From NCBI RefSeq assembly GCF_001894885.1, contig NZ_BCXB01000002.1:248001-312000 (forward strand): DNA of 64,000 bases. Direction: 5' to 3'. Positions within the stretch are counted from its first letter, which is position 1. Every line of letters starts with the position of its first letter. A model generated the notes under the pieces. The model searched no databases, had not been told where the DNA came from, and saw only the letters and a program-made list of their open reading frames with translations. Source of the stretch: Rhodococcus marinonascens NBRC 14363 (GTDB lineage: Bacteria; Actinomycetota; Actinomycetes; Mycobacteriales; Mycobacteriaceae). A program made the translations under genes and the position numbers. Shown here one piece after another: positions 9,394 to 18,291 of the stretch.

Positions 9394-10098
9394 GTGACCG
9401 TCTCTGCCGATGCCCTCGAAACCGTCGTAACCGCCTGCCGCGACCGATTGGGCGACCCGTCCGGTTGGGTCACATCCGTTGCCTATCGGCGCAGCCTCGC
9501 CCTCTGCATTATCGAATCGGTCCAGTCGAGGGCCGGGCACAGTGAGGCCGCCGTCGTCGATCGCTATCTGGCGTACCGCCGGGCACGCCTCGATCAGCCC
9601 GTCACCGACGGCGCCCGCGACCTGCTCCGCACGTTCGAGGAGGCGGGAAGCTCCGACCAGTGGGCAGGCAAGGTCGGATCCTACAAACGGCGCTATTGCG
9701 CTACCGGCGTGCAGATCGAGGCGCGGCACATTCAGCAGGCCGCCGAGCGACTACACCAACTACGCATCAACAGCATCGACGACCTCCTCGAAGCAGCACA
9801 CGACGAGGCCGCCTTGGAGCAGATCCACGACGCGTGGGTCGAGGTCTGCGGCGAGAGCAGCGACGTCACCTGGGCGCACTTCCTCATGCTGGCAGGGATA
9901 CCGGGGGTCCGGCCGAATCGGGTGGCAGACATTTTCGTCAGCGGGGCGCTCGGCATTTCCGGCACCGCCGACGCCAGCCACGCAGAGGAGATTCTCGAGG
10001 CCACGGCGGCCGAACTCGGAGTCGATCCGGACCAGTTGGACTATGCGATCCGTCGCTGGCTCTCGGCCAATTCGCGGCGCGTCGACGAGGCCGCCTAA
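9394..10098 (+). CDS. Conserved protein of unknown function
   Basis: Not recognised. The 234-residue product is largely helical and acidic. It has no signal peptide, membrane segment or catalytic motif that I can identify. A short stretch, LAGIPGVRPNRVADIFVSGALG, resembles a helix-hairpin-helix element, which in other proteins contacts nucleic-acid backbones, but one weak match is not enough to assign a role. GTG at 9394 is chosen because GGAGG lies five bases upstream; the TTG at 9382 lies within that site. It stands alone between the phosphoribosyltransferase and fadD15-like genes. Confidence 0.7.
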   Translation: MTVSADALETVVTACRDRLGDPSGWVTSVAYRRSLALCIIESVQSRAGHSEAAVVDRYLAYRRARLDQPVTDGARDLLRTFEEAGSSDQWAGKVGSYKRRYCATGVQIEARHIQQAAERLHQLRINSIDDLLEAAHDEAALEQIHDAWVEVCGESSDVTWAHFLMLAGIPGVRPNRVADIFVSGALGISGTADASHAEEILEATAAELGVDPDQLDYAIRRWLSANSRRVDEAA

Positions 10099-10237
10099 GT
10101 TGCGGGTTCAGACCGAGCTACAATAATCCCCGCTGGTCAGAGTGAACATGCGCGTAGCGGACAAGGCCCATGCTGCGAATCTGGGACAGATGTGATCAAA
10201 TGCACATTCGTTATGTTATTTCAGTGGAGGGGTCACA

Positions 10238-12025
10238 GTGCGCGAATTTTCGGTACCGCAGTCGTTCTCAATTCCAGAGGGCGCGTCCATGGCCGACACG
10301 GTCTTCCGTCACGCCGAGGAGGACCCGAAGTTCATTCCTTTCAAGAGGCCCCGTAACGGTGGTTGGGTAGACGTCACCGCCGCCGAATTCGCGGCGCAGG
10401 TCTCCGCCGTCGCAAAGGGACTCATCGCCTCGGGTATCGAACTCGGTGACCGCGTCGCGATCCTCTCGGCGACCCGGTACGAATGGGTCGTCATCGATTT
10501 CGCGATCTGGACTGCCGGCGGCTGCACCGTTGCCATCTACGAGACGTCCGCACCCGATCAGTCGAAGTGGATCCTCGAAGACTCCGGCACGTCACTTCTG
10601 GTCGTCGAGAACGCCGAGCAGGCCGCAGCCTTGCAGGTCGTCACCGACGAGGCGCCGGACCTGCGTGAGGTCTTCCAGATCGACGGCGGCGCGATCGAGG
10701 AGCTGACCAAGCTTGGCCAGGACGTCACCGACGAGCAGATGCACCAGCGTCGCCACGAGGTGAACGCTTCCTCCGCCGCGACCCTCATCTACACGTCTGG
10801 CACCACTGGTCGCCCCAAGGGCGTGCAATTGACGCACTCCAACTTCTACGCGGAGTCGGCGGCCGTGAATCTGGCGCTCGCGGAATCGATGTACCCGGGC
10901 AGGCGCACACTGATGTTCCTCCCGCTCGCGCACGTCTTCGCGCGCGCCATCTCGTTCGGCGCGTTCGACGCCAAGGTCACCGTCGCGCACACGTCCGACC
11001 TTTCGACGCTGCTCGACCAGTTCGCCGCATTCAAACCGCACTTCATCCTGTCCGTACCACGCGTGTTCGAGAAGGTCTACAACTCTGCCAAGCAGAAGGC
11101 GTACGACGGCGGCAAGGGCAGCATCTTCGAGAAGGCGTCCGCCACGGCCATCGCGTTCAGCGAAGCGCAGGAAAACGGTGGGGCCGGACTGGTTCTCAAG
11201 CTCAAGCACCTCGTGTTCGACAAGCTCGTCTACTCGAAGCTGCGAACCGCACTCGGTGGCGAATGCGATACCGCGGTTTCCGGTGGCGCCGCACTCGGCG
11301 CGCGACTGGGCCACTTCTTCCGCGGTATCGGCGTACCAGTCTACGAAGGCTACGGCCTCACCGAGACCAGCGCTGCAATCTCGGTGAACACGCCCCGCGA
11401 CCAGAAAGTCGGCACCGTCGGCAAACCAATCGACGGTCACGCCGCCAAGATCGCCGAGGACGGCGAACTCCTCCTCGAGGGTCCAGTCGTGTTCAGCGGG
11501 TACTGGCACAACGCTCAGGCGACCGCTGATTCAATCCATGACGGCTGGTTCCATACCGGTGACCTCGGCTCGATCGACGAAGAGGGCTACATCTCGATCA
11601 CCGGCCGCAAGAAGGAAATCATTGTCACCGCCGGTGGCAAGAACGTGGCACCGGCGGTCCTCGAGGACGCTCTGCGCGCTCACCCACTTATCAGCCAGTG
11701 CCTGGTGGTCGGTGACGGCAAGCCCTTCATCGGCGCGCTCGTCACCTTGGATGCCGAAACCCTGCCGGGCTGGAAGGAACGCCACGGGTTGCCCGCAGAC
11801 GTTGCGGTGTCCGAACTGATCAAGAATCCGGACCTGATCGCCGAGATCGACGAGGCCGTGGCCGAGGGCAACAAGAAGGTCTCCAACCCCGAGCAGATCA
11901 AGAAGTACAAGGTACTCGAGGTCGACTTCACACAGGAGACCGGCGAACTCACGCCCACGCTGAAGCTCAAGAGGAACGTCATCCACAAGGAGCACGGCGC
12001 GGCCATCGAGGCCATCTACGCCTAG
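10238..12025 (+). CDS. Long-chain fatty-acid-CoA ligase, FadD15-like
   Basis: AMP-forming long-chain acyl-CoA synthetase, 595 residues. Motifs visible are LIYTSGTTGRPKGVQLTH, YEGYGLTETSAAIS and WFHTGDLGSIDEEGYISITGRKKEIIVTAGGKNVAPAVLE. An insertion between the two N-terminal subdomains, FEKVYNSAKQKA, is typical of long-chain ligases including M. tuberculosis FadD15. The C-terminus ends with TPTLKLKRNVI, containing the catalytic lysine region of this subgroup. GTG at 10238 is preceded by GGAGGGG. Likely roles are fatty-acid import and beta-oxidation or triacylglycerol synthesis; these are family expectations only. A strong hairpin follows the gene. Confidence 0.92.
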   Translation: MREFSVPQSFSIPEGASMADTVFRHAEEDPKFIPFKRPRNGGWVDVTAAEFAAQVSAVAKGLIASGIELGDRVAILSATRYEWVVIDFAIWTAGGCTVAIYETSAPDQSKWILEDSGTSLLVVENAEQAAALQVVTDEAPDLREVFQIDGGAIEELTKLGQDVTDEQMHQRRHEVNASSAATLIYTSGTTGRPKGVQLTHSNFYAESAAVNLALAESMYPGRRTLMFLPLAHVFARAISFGAFDAKVTVAHTSDLSTLLDQFAAFKPHFILSVPRVFEKVYNSAKQKAYDGGKGSIFEKASATAIAFSEAQENGGAGLVLKLKHLVFDKLVYSKLRTALGGECDTAVSGGAALGARLGHFFRGIGVPVYEGYGLTETSAAISVNTPRDQKVGTVGKPIDGHAAKIAEDGELLLEGPVVFSGYWHNAQATADSIHDGWFHTGDLGSIDEEGYISITGRKKEIIVTAGGKNVAPAVLEDALRAHPLISQCLVVGDGKPFIGALVTLDAETLPGWKERHGLPADVAVSELIKNPDLIAEIDEAVAEGNKKVSNPEQIKKYKVLEVDFTQETGELTPTLKLKRNVIHKEHGAAIEAIYA

Positions 12026-12041
12026 AAAGCGACTCCGGGCA

Positions 12042-12083
12042 CGTGCGCCTTCCCAGTAGCTCCCGCTACTGGGAAGGCGCACG
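12042..12083. terminator. Perfect 19-bp stem hairpin between convergent genes
   Basis: Bases 12042-12060 pair perfectly with 12065-12083 around a four-base TCCC loop. The hairpin lies between the stop of the fadD15-like gene and the stop of the DJ-1-type gene, so it can terminate both. There is no T tract, as is common in high-GC actinobacteria. Confidence 0.85.
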
Positions 12084-12095
12084 AGTCCACAGCCC

Positions 12096-12791
12096 CTACA
12101 GGTCGGCGACGATGCGTTCGGCCAGTGGCCGCGACGACGCCGGGTTCTGGCCCGTGTAGAGCTTGCGGTCGACCACCACGTGCGGAGCCCAGGCATCTAC
12201 CGCATCGAATGTCGCACCCTGTCCACGCAAACGGTCTTCGAGAAGCCAGGGGGCCTTCTCCGCGAGACCCGCCTGTGTCTCCTCCTCGTTAGTGAACCCG
12301 GTTAGCTCGTAACCGTCGAAAAGCCATGAACCGTCCGCCTTCTTGGCCGGCAACAATGCCGCAGGCGCGTGACAGACGGCGGAGATCAGTTTCCCGGCGT
12401 CGTGGAACTCGACGAGCAGATCGCCGAACGATTCGGACACCGCCAGATCCTCCATCGGACCGTGGCCACCCGGCACGAACACCAGGTCGAAGTCCTTCAC
12501 GTCGGAGTCCTCGAGGACTGCCGGTGAGTCGAGCCGCGGCTTCAGTCGGGCGAGGTAGTCCTTCAACTCCGCGGCACGTTCCTCACCGCCGTTCAGCTCG
12601 GCTGCCAGGCTCGTCTGATCGACAACCGGCGCCTTACCTCCCGGGGTCGTGATCACGACGTCGTATCCCGCCTCCTCGAATACACGGTGGGACTCGACGA
12701 GTTCCTCCGCCCAGTACCCGGTCGGATGGGCCGTCCCGTCGGCCAACGTCCAATGGTCGGCGGCGGTGACAACGAACAACACACGTGTCAT
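12096..12791 (-). CDS. DJ-1/PfpI-family protein, Hsp31-like
   Basis: Type 1 glutamine-amidotransferase-fold protein of 231 residues. The nucleophile elbow is Cys140 in LISAVCHAPAALL, followed by His141, and Glu30 in YWAEELVESHRVFEEAGY is at the position of the conserved acidic residue. FVPGGHGPMEDL is the usual glycine-rich turn. Together these match the Hsp31-like group, whose members act as glutathione-independent glyoxalases or protein-repair chaperones. That activity is a family expectation and is plausible in an organism without glutathione. It is a single leftward gene bounded downstream by the 12042-12083 hairpin. Confidence 0.85.
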   Translation of the reverse strand: MTRVLFVVTAADHWTLADGTAHPTGYWAEELVESHRVFEEAGYDVVITTPGGKAPVVDQTSLAAELNGGEERAAELKDYLARLKPRLDSPAVLEDSDVKDFDLVFVPGGHGPMEDLAVSESFGDLLVEFHDAGKLISAVCHAPAALLPAKKADGSWLFDGYELTGFTNEEETQAGLAEKAPWLLEDRLRGQGATFDAVDAWAPHVVVDRKLYTGQNPASSRPLAERIVADL

Positions 12792-12855
12792 GAAGGATCC
12801 TTAATTCGACTATGCGGACTCGTGGTGCAACACGAGAGAGTCAGCGATATTCCCA

Positions 12856-12901
12856 CGGCGCTGTGCGCCAGAACGACCCGGCGCTGTGCGCCAGAACGAC
12901 C
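12856..12901. repeat. Two perfect 23-bp direct repeats, each with an internal hairpin
   Basis: Identical units at 12856-12878 and 12879-12901, in the gap between the DJ-1-type gene and the hydrolase gene. Each unit contains GGCGC-TGT-GCGCC, able to form a short stem, which gives them the look of a small interspersed palindromic repeat. A third diverged start of the motif follows at 12902. Confidence 0.9.
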
Positions 12902-12913
12902 CAGCGGCGTGCG

Positions 12914-13546
12914 TCACCCTGCGGTTGGGTCGAGGACGAAGTCGCGAACTACTTCCGTCACCGTGTGGTGGATCTTCTCGTGGAGCAGGTCGTGCCCGGC
13001 ATGCTCGAACTCACGGAGTTCGAGGTTGACGATCTCCGCCGCCCACACCCGGACGGGATCGATCGGTGCGATCCGGTCGTCCACGCCGTGGACCGCGAGC
13101 AGTGGCATCTTCAGTGCCCGCAATGCATCCGCCGTCTGCGGAACTGCCGCGTCCTTCGGGGTCCCGCACAGAACGGCGGACCGGAACCCGAGCCCATGCC
13201 GAAGGAGGAGTTCCATCGCGACCGCAGCGCCGAGGGAATGCCCCATGAGCACGAGTGGAACGTCCCGCGCGGGCTCCGCGGCAAGCTGTGTCAGCAGTGC
13301 CGCGTCCTCAGCCAGATCAGCCACGGGCCCGGGGTGATCCCCCTCCGAAAGACCGTGTCCCGCCTGATCGAGTCCCCACACCCCGATTCGTGCCGCGTTC
13401 GCCCCACGCGCAAACCGATGATAGTGACCTGTGTGCTGCCCCAGTCCGTGGAGAAACACCAACTGTGCGACCGGTTGCCCTACTGCTGTCCAGTGCCGGT
13501 AGTGGACTCGCCCCGAATGGCCGTCGAAGAATGGCATAGCTGCCAT
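12914..13546 (-). CDS. Alpha/beta hydrolase, monoacylglycerol-lipase-like
   Basis: Serine hydrolase of 210 residues. From ATG at 13546 the oxyanion motif FLHGLGQHTGHY lies near residue 31-42, the nucleophile is Ser104 in MGHSLGAAV, the acid is in VHGVDDRIAP, and the histidine in FEHAGHDLLHE. The HGxGxHxxxY pattern and the GHSLG elbow match monoglyceride lipases, but the protein is shorter than usual (about 270 residues) because the lid region is small. ATG at 13537 is an alternative start. It is divergent from the nuclease-helicase gene with only 36 bases between the starts, so promoters must overlap. Confidence 0.83.
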   Translation of the reverse strand: MAAMPFFDGHSGRVHYRHWTAVGQPVAQLVFLHGLGQHTGHYHRFARGANAARIGVWGLDQAGHGLSEGDHPGPVADLAEDAALLTQLAAEPARDVPLVLMGHSLGAAVAMELLLRHGLGFRSAVLCGTPKDAAVPQTADALRALKMPLLAVHGVDDRIAPIDPVRVWAAEIVNLELREFEHAGHDLLHEKIHHTVTEVVRDFVLDPTAG

Positions 13547-13582
13547 TCTCGACCTGTCGGACTGTGATGGCACAATCCCCCT

Positions 13583-16500
13583 GTGTTCCTCCTCGATGGC
13601 ACCATCGTCTACAGCGCCAGCGACATCGCCGCCGCCGCCACCTGCGAGTTCGCTTTGCTACGCAAGCTGGACGCGGTGCTCGGACCAGCCGGGGCCGAGG
13701 CATCCGGTGACTCCACCGATCCGATGTTGAGGCGCGCGTCCGATCTCGGTGACGCCCATGAACGTCGCCGACTCGAACGGTTCCGCGCAGAGTACGGCGA
13801 CGGCGTGGTCACCTTCGACCGCCCCGGGCGCACCTGGCGCGACCTGTTCGACGCGAACCTCGCCACGGTCGAGGCAATCCGAGGCGGCGCCGACGTCGTC
13901 TATCAAGGCACATTCTTCGACGGCCGCTTTCTCGGTTTCTGCGACTTCGTGGTCCGCGACGGCGACACGTGGGCCGTGTACGACACCAAACTGTCGCGCC
14001 ACGCCAGGGTCTCGGCACTGCTCCAACTCGCCGCGTACGCGGAAGCATTGGCCAAGAACGGAGTACCCACATCGCCATCGGTTCATCTCCTACTGGGCGA
14101 TGACAGCGACTCTGTACACCCGCTCGGCGACATCTTGCCGGTGTACTCGGCGCGGCGGTCCGAACTCGAACGAATCCTCGACGAGCACCGCGGCGAGGAG
14201 GCAATCACCGAGTGGGGAGACCCCCGGTACACGGCGTGCGGCCGGTGCGACACCTGCGAACCGGAGGTCGAGAGCCACCGCGACCTCCTACTCGTGGCCG
14301 GAATGCGCTCGACCCAGCGGAGTCGACTGATAGCGGCCGGAATCGGCACCCTCGATGCGCTCGCGGCACACACCGGCAGCGTCGACGGTGTGGCCGAGAA
14401 CACCCTCGCATCCCTTCGCGCGCAGGCGGCAATGCAGATTCGCCAAGAGTCTTCGGATCGCCCGGAGTTCGAGGTACACAGGGCGAAAGCACTGGGCGGG
14501 CTCCCGAAACCCGATGCCGGAGACATCTTCTTCGACTTCGAGGGGGACCCACTGTGGGCCGAGAACGGTTCCACGGACTGGGGTCTGGAATATCTCTTCG
14601 GTGTCGTCGAGGGCTCTGCCGACCACTCGGTGTTCCGGCCGTTGTGGGCCCACGACCGCGCCGAGGAACGGCGGGCTCTCGTCGACTTCCTCGGCTACGT
14701 CACCGAACGCCGCCGGCAGTACCCGAACATGCACATCTACCACTACGCCGCGTACGAGAAGTCGGCGCTGTTGCGACTGGCGGGACGACACGGGGTCAGC
14801 GAGGAGACCGTCGATTCCCTACTCCGCGAGAACGTTCTCGTCGATCTGTATCCGGTGGTGCGGGCGAGCCTGCGGATAGGTGCACGTTCCTACAGCATCA
14901 AGAAGCTCGAGCCCTTGTATATGCCCGAGCAACCGCGCGACGGCGACGTCACCAACGCCGCGGCGTCCCTTGTCGCCTACGCCGACTACTGCGAACACCG
15001 CGACAACGGCCGGAATGACGAGGCGCGCGCGCTACTGCGGGGTATCGCCGACTACAACAAGGACGACTGCGATTCCACGATGAAACTGCGCGACTGGCTG
15101 GTCGAACAGGCCGAGACACACGAGATCGGATTCCGTCCGCCGGGCGAGGCGCCGACCCTGGTGCCGGACGAATCGACCCCGGCCGAAACGGCGCTGCGCG
15201 AATTCGCCGGACCCGGCCCGAGTGAGTTCCGTGGGCACGACCAGCAAGCAGCAGCCCTCATGGCGGCGGCGGTCGGCTATCATCGACGCGAGCGGAAGCC
15301 GTTCTGGTGGGCACACTTCGATCGGCTCGGCGCGTCGCACGACGACCTTTCGGACGTCCGAGACGTCCTGCTGGTGTCCTCGGCCGTCGTCGAGGAGGAC
15401 TGGCACAAGAGCACTCCACGCCAGCGTAAGCTTCGCCGACGCCTTGAGTTGACCGGTCGTTTCGGGACCGGCAGCACGGTCGGGCCCAAGACCACGATGT
15501 ATGCGTTGTACGACGACCCCGTCCCCGAAGCAGCGGCGAGCGACGACCCGCAAGAACGCGGAACCTGCACGGTCAACGTTCTTGCGGTGGGAAAGGACAG
15601 CCGTCGCCGCGACGTCGTGACTGTCGAAGAACTCCTCAGCGGAGAGGAGTACGGACAGCTCCCGATGGCGATCACCCCCGGACCGCCGATCACCACCGAT
15701 CGCATCGAATCCTCCATCGCGGCAGCGGCAACCGACATGTGTTCGGCGCTGCCGGAACTCCCACGCTGCTCGTCGGTTGACATCCTCCGCAGATCCGACC
15801 CGCGGACGAGGAGCGGCAATCCTCTACCCCCAGTCGACGGCACCGACTATGCGGGAGCGATTACTGCGGCACTGCTCGACCTCGACGACTCCTACGTCGC
15901 CGTGCAGGGACCGCCCGGTACCGGTAAGACCTACACCGGCGCTAGGGTGATCAAGGCGCTGGTCGAGAATCACCACTGGCGGATCGGCGTCGTCGCGCAG
16001 TCTCATTCGGTGATCGAGAACATGCTCGGCGGCGTCGTCAAAGCTGGACTACCTGCCGAACTCGTGGCGAAGAAGGATGGGCGGCATGGCGCCGCGACAT
16101 GGACCGACATCAGCGCCAACGACTACGCCGGGTTCATCGACCGGACCGGGGGCACGGGGTGCGTGCTCGGCGGGACGGCCTGGGACTTCGCGAACACCGA
16201 CCGCGTACCGCCGGGCAGTCTCGACCTCCTCGTCATCGACGAGGCAGGGCAATTCGCTCTGGCCAATACCATTGCAGTCGGCAGCGCGGCGCGCAATCTA
16301 CTTCTCCTCGGCGATCCTCAACAACTCCCTCAGGTCAGCCAGGGCACCCACCCCGAACAGGTGGATGCGTCGGCTCTCGGTTGGCTGGCCGAGGGCCATG
16401 GGGCGCTGCCCGCGGGCCGCGGGTACTTCCTCGAACGCACCTGGCGGATGCATCCGCAGCTGTGCGAGCCTGTGTCGACTCTGTCGTACGAGGGAAGGCT

Positions 16501-17044
16501 CAGTTCACAGGACTCCACCACCGCTGCAAGAAGACTCGACGGCGTGGCCGCGGGCGTGCATACAGCCTTCGTCGACCACCAGGGCAACGCAACCCAATCC
16601 TCCGAGGAATCTCGGGAAGTGGTCAACCGGATCACGAAACTGCTCGGCTTCCGTTGGGCCGACCCCAGCGAATTCGAGGGAACCCGCCCCCTCGACGAGT
16701 CGGACATCTTGGTGGTGGCGCCCTACAACGCGCAGGTGAGACTGATCGAAGGCGACCTCGCCACGGCCGGATTCGAGAAGGTCGAGGTCGGGACCGTCGA
16801 CAAGTTCCAGGGACGGGAAGCTGCCGTCGCGATCGTCTCGATGACAGCTTCCGCAATCGAGGATGTGCCGCGCGGCATGTCGTTCCTGCTCTCCCGCAAC
16901 CGGATAAACGTTGCCATCTCACGCGGCAAGTGGGCTGCGATCATCGTCCGTTCGGAATCGCTGACGCAGTACACGCCGACCACTCCCGAGGGATTGATCG
17001 AACTGGGGGCCTTCATGCGGCTTACCGGTCAACCGAAGCACTGA
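13583..17044 (+). CDS. TM0106-type RecB-like nuclease fused to RNase H-like and SF1 helicase domains
   Basis: Large 1153-residue putative nucleic-acid processing enzyme. The N-terminal third holds a RecB-type PD-(D/E)XK nuclease, with GFCDFVVRDGDTWAVYDTKLSRH carrying the Asp and Lys of the active site, and paired cysteines in CGRCDTC. A RNase H/YprB-like domain follows, with DIFFDFEGDP, YHYAAYEKSAL and YNKDDCDSTMKL. The C-terminal part is an Upf1/Dna2-like superfamily 1 helicase: Walker A QGPPGTGKT near residue 775, LVIDEAGQF, GDPQQLPQ and VGTVDKFQGREA. GTG at 13583 is the only practical start. The last 16 bases overlap the 3' end of the PLP-enzyme gene. The physiological substrate is unknown; homologues are conserved in mycobacteria. 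Confidence 0.88.
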   Translation: MFLLDGTIVYSASDIAAAATCEFALLRKLDAVLGPAGAEASGDSTDPMLRRASDLGDAHERRRLERFRAEYGDGVVTFDRPGRTWRDLFDANLATVEAIRGGADVVYQGTFFDGRFLGFCDFVVRDGDTWAVYDTKLSRHARVSALLQLAAYAEALAKNGVPTSPSVHLLLGDDSDSVHPLGDILPVYSARRSELERILDEHRGEEAITEWGDPRYTACGRCDTCEPEVESHRDLLLVAGMRSTQRSRLIAAGIGTLDALAAHTGSVDGVAENTLASLRAQAAMQIRQESSDRPEFEVHRAKALGGLPKPDAGDIFFDFEGDPLWAENGSTDWGLEYLFGVVEGSADHSVFRPLWAHDRAEERRALVDFLGYVTERRRQYPNMHIYHYAAYEKSALLRLAGRHGVSEETVDSLLRENVLVDLYPVVRASLRIGARSYSIKKLEPLYMPEQPRDGDVTNAAASLVAYADYCEHRDNGRNDEARALLRGIADYNKDDCDSTMKLRDWLVEQAETHEIGFRPPGEAPTLVPDESTPAETALREFAGPGPSEFRGHDQQAAALMAAAVGYHRRERKPFWWAHFDRLGASHDDLSDVRDVLLVSSAVVEEDWHKSTPRQRKLRRRLELTGRFGTGSTVGPKTTMYALYDDPVPEAAASDDPQERGTCTVNVLAVGKDSRRRDVVTVEELLSGEEYGQLPMAITPGPPITTDRIESSIAAAATDMCSALPELPRCSSVDILRRSDPRTRSGNPLPPVDGTDYAGAITAALLDLDDSYVAVQGPPGTGKTYTGARVIKALVENHHWRIGVVAQSHSVIENMLGGVVKAGLPAELVAKKDGRHGAATWTDISANDYAGFIDRTGGTGCVLGGTAWDFANTDRVPPGSLDLLVIDEAGQFALANTIAVGSAARNLLLLGDPQQLPQVSQGTHPEQVDASALGWLAEGHGALPAGRGYFLERTWRMHPQLCEPVSTLSYEGRLSSQDSTTAARRLDGVAAGVHTAFVDHQGNATQSSEESREVVNRITKLLGFRWADPSEFEGTRPLDESDILVVAPYNAQVRLIEGDLATAGFEKVEVGTVDKFQGREAAVAIVSMTASAIEDVPRGMSFLLSRNRINVAISRGKWAAIIVRSESLTQYTPTTPEGLIELGAFMRLTGQPKH

Positions 17045-18207
17045 CCTTCGCCGCGATAGGTGGGCACCGCGGTGCGGGATCCGTCCGCATCCACTACGTG
17101 TACCTCGGCGAACCGTTCGCACAGTTCGCCCGCCTTCGCGTGCCGAAACCACACACGGTCGCCGATACCGAGAGTTGCTGCTGCCCTTCCGGTGACGGGG
17201 GTCTGCACTTCCCCCGCACCCTCGTTGCGCAGAAGCTTCAGCCTGGACGGCCGCATCGGCCTGGGCACACGACTGCCGCTCGCGGGACCGGAGGCGATGT
17301 AGCCGCCGCCGAACAAGGTCGCGATGTTCGGCGCAGGCCGCCGTGCCGTCGCCAGCGCGAAATAGAGGGCAGGATGCGGACGAAACGCTCGATAGTCGTC
17401 GAAGAGCGTCGGGACGTACAGACCCGAACCGGCCGTAACCTCGGTGACGACGGGGTCCGCGGAACTCACCTCGAGTGAACCGGTGCCACCGCTGTTTACG
17501 ATCTCGAGTACCCCCACCTCGGACTGCACGGCGTTTACCACAGCACTGCGCCGGGTCGCGAGTTCCTTCGCCGACGCCCTCTTCATCCAACCGATCGGCG
17601 GGCTGGTGTCCGGCAGCCCCGCGATCTGCGCCTCGTAGAACATGACGCCGACGACGGCGAACCCCCTCTTGTCGGCCCGCTTGCCGAATGCCGCGACTGC
17701 CGCCGGTTCGCGCAGCGGCGATCGGCGGACACCGATGTGAACGGGACCGAGGCGCAGTGACGCGTCGACGTCGATGCACAACCGGGCACGCAGGGATGTG
17801 GTGCCGGCAGCATCGAGTATGAAGTCGAGTTGGTCTTCGCTGTCGACCATCAGTGTGATCCGGTCCAACAGTTCGGGATCGGAGGATAGTTCCGCGAGTG
17901 CTCCGCGGTCGGAGGTCGGGTAGCCCATCAGAATGTCGTTCGCGCCGTGTCGCGCGAGCCACATCGCCTCGCGCAACGAGTACGCCATGATCCCGCGGAA
18001 GCCGTCTGCGCCCGTCAGCTTCTCACCCAGGGCAACCTGCAGGACGGCGCGGCACCGGACGGACTTGCTGGCGACCCGGACGGGAGTACCGCCCGCACGC
18101 CGCACAAGATCGGCGGCATTGCCGCGCAACGTGGGAAGGTCGAGCGCCGCCAACGGCGGGTCCACCTCCGTCGTCGAGGCGATAAGACGGTCGAGCGTGG
18201 GAGTCAC
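17029..18207 (-). CDS. PLP-dependent amino acid deaminase/aldolase (alanine-racemase-fold, D-threonine-aldolase-like)
   Basis: Fold-type III PLP enzyme of 392 residues. The PLP lysine is Lys48 in VRVASKSVRC at the start of an alanine-racemase-type barrel; GVMFYEAQIAG, IVNSGGTGSLE and EVTAGSGLYVPTLFDDY are barrel and phosphate-binding segments of the D-threonine-aldolase/D-serine-dehydratase group. The C-terminal beta domain ends with GDRVWFRHAKAGELCERFAEVHV, including the His and Cys spacing that binds a divalent metal in that group. GTG at 18207 has GGAAG close upstream and is preferred to TTG at 18228. A TetR gene and a lactone oxidase gene lie next to it; the three may form one regulated locus. 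Confidence 0.82.
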   Translation of the reverse strand: MTPTLDRLIASTTEVDPPLAALDLPTLRGNAADLVRRAGGTPVRVASKSVRCRAVLQVALGEKLTGADGFRGIMAYSLREAMWLARHGANDILMGYPTSDRGALAELSSDPELLDRITLMVDSEDQLDFILDAAGTTSLRARLCIDVDASLRLGPVHIGVRRSPLREPAAVAAFGKRADKRGFAVVGVMFYEAQIAGLPDTSPPIGWMKRASAKELATRRSAVVNAVQSEVGVLEIVNSGGTGSLEVSSADPVVTEVTAGSGLYVPTLFDDYRAFRPHPALYFALATARRPAPNIATLFGGGYIASGPASGSRVPRPMRPSRLKLLRNEGAGEVQTPVTGRAAATLGIGDRVWFRHAKAGELCERFAEVHVVDADGSRTAVPTYRGEGQCFG

Positions 18208-18291
18208 AGTTCTTCCAATCGTTTTCAATCCGTCGCGTCAGTCAACCATCAAGTTGGACGCTTGTATAGATCAATTATGGCCGGTCGGCGA

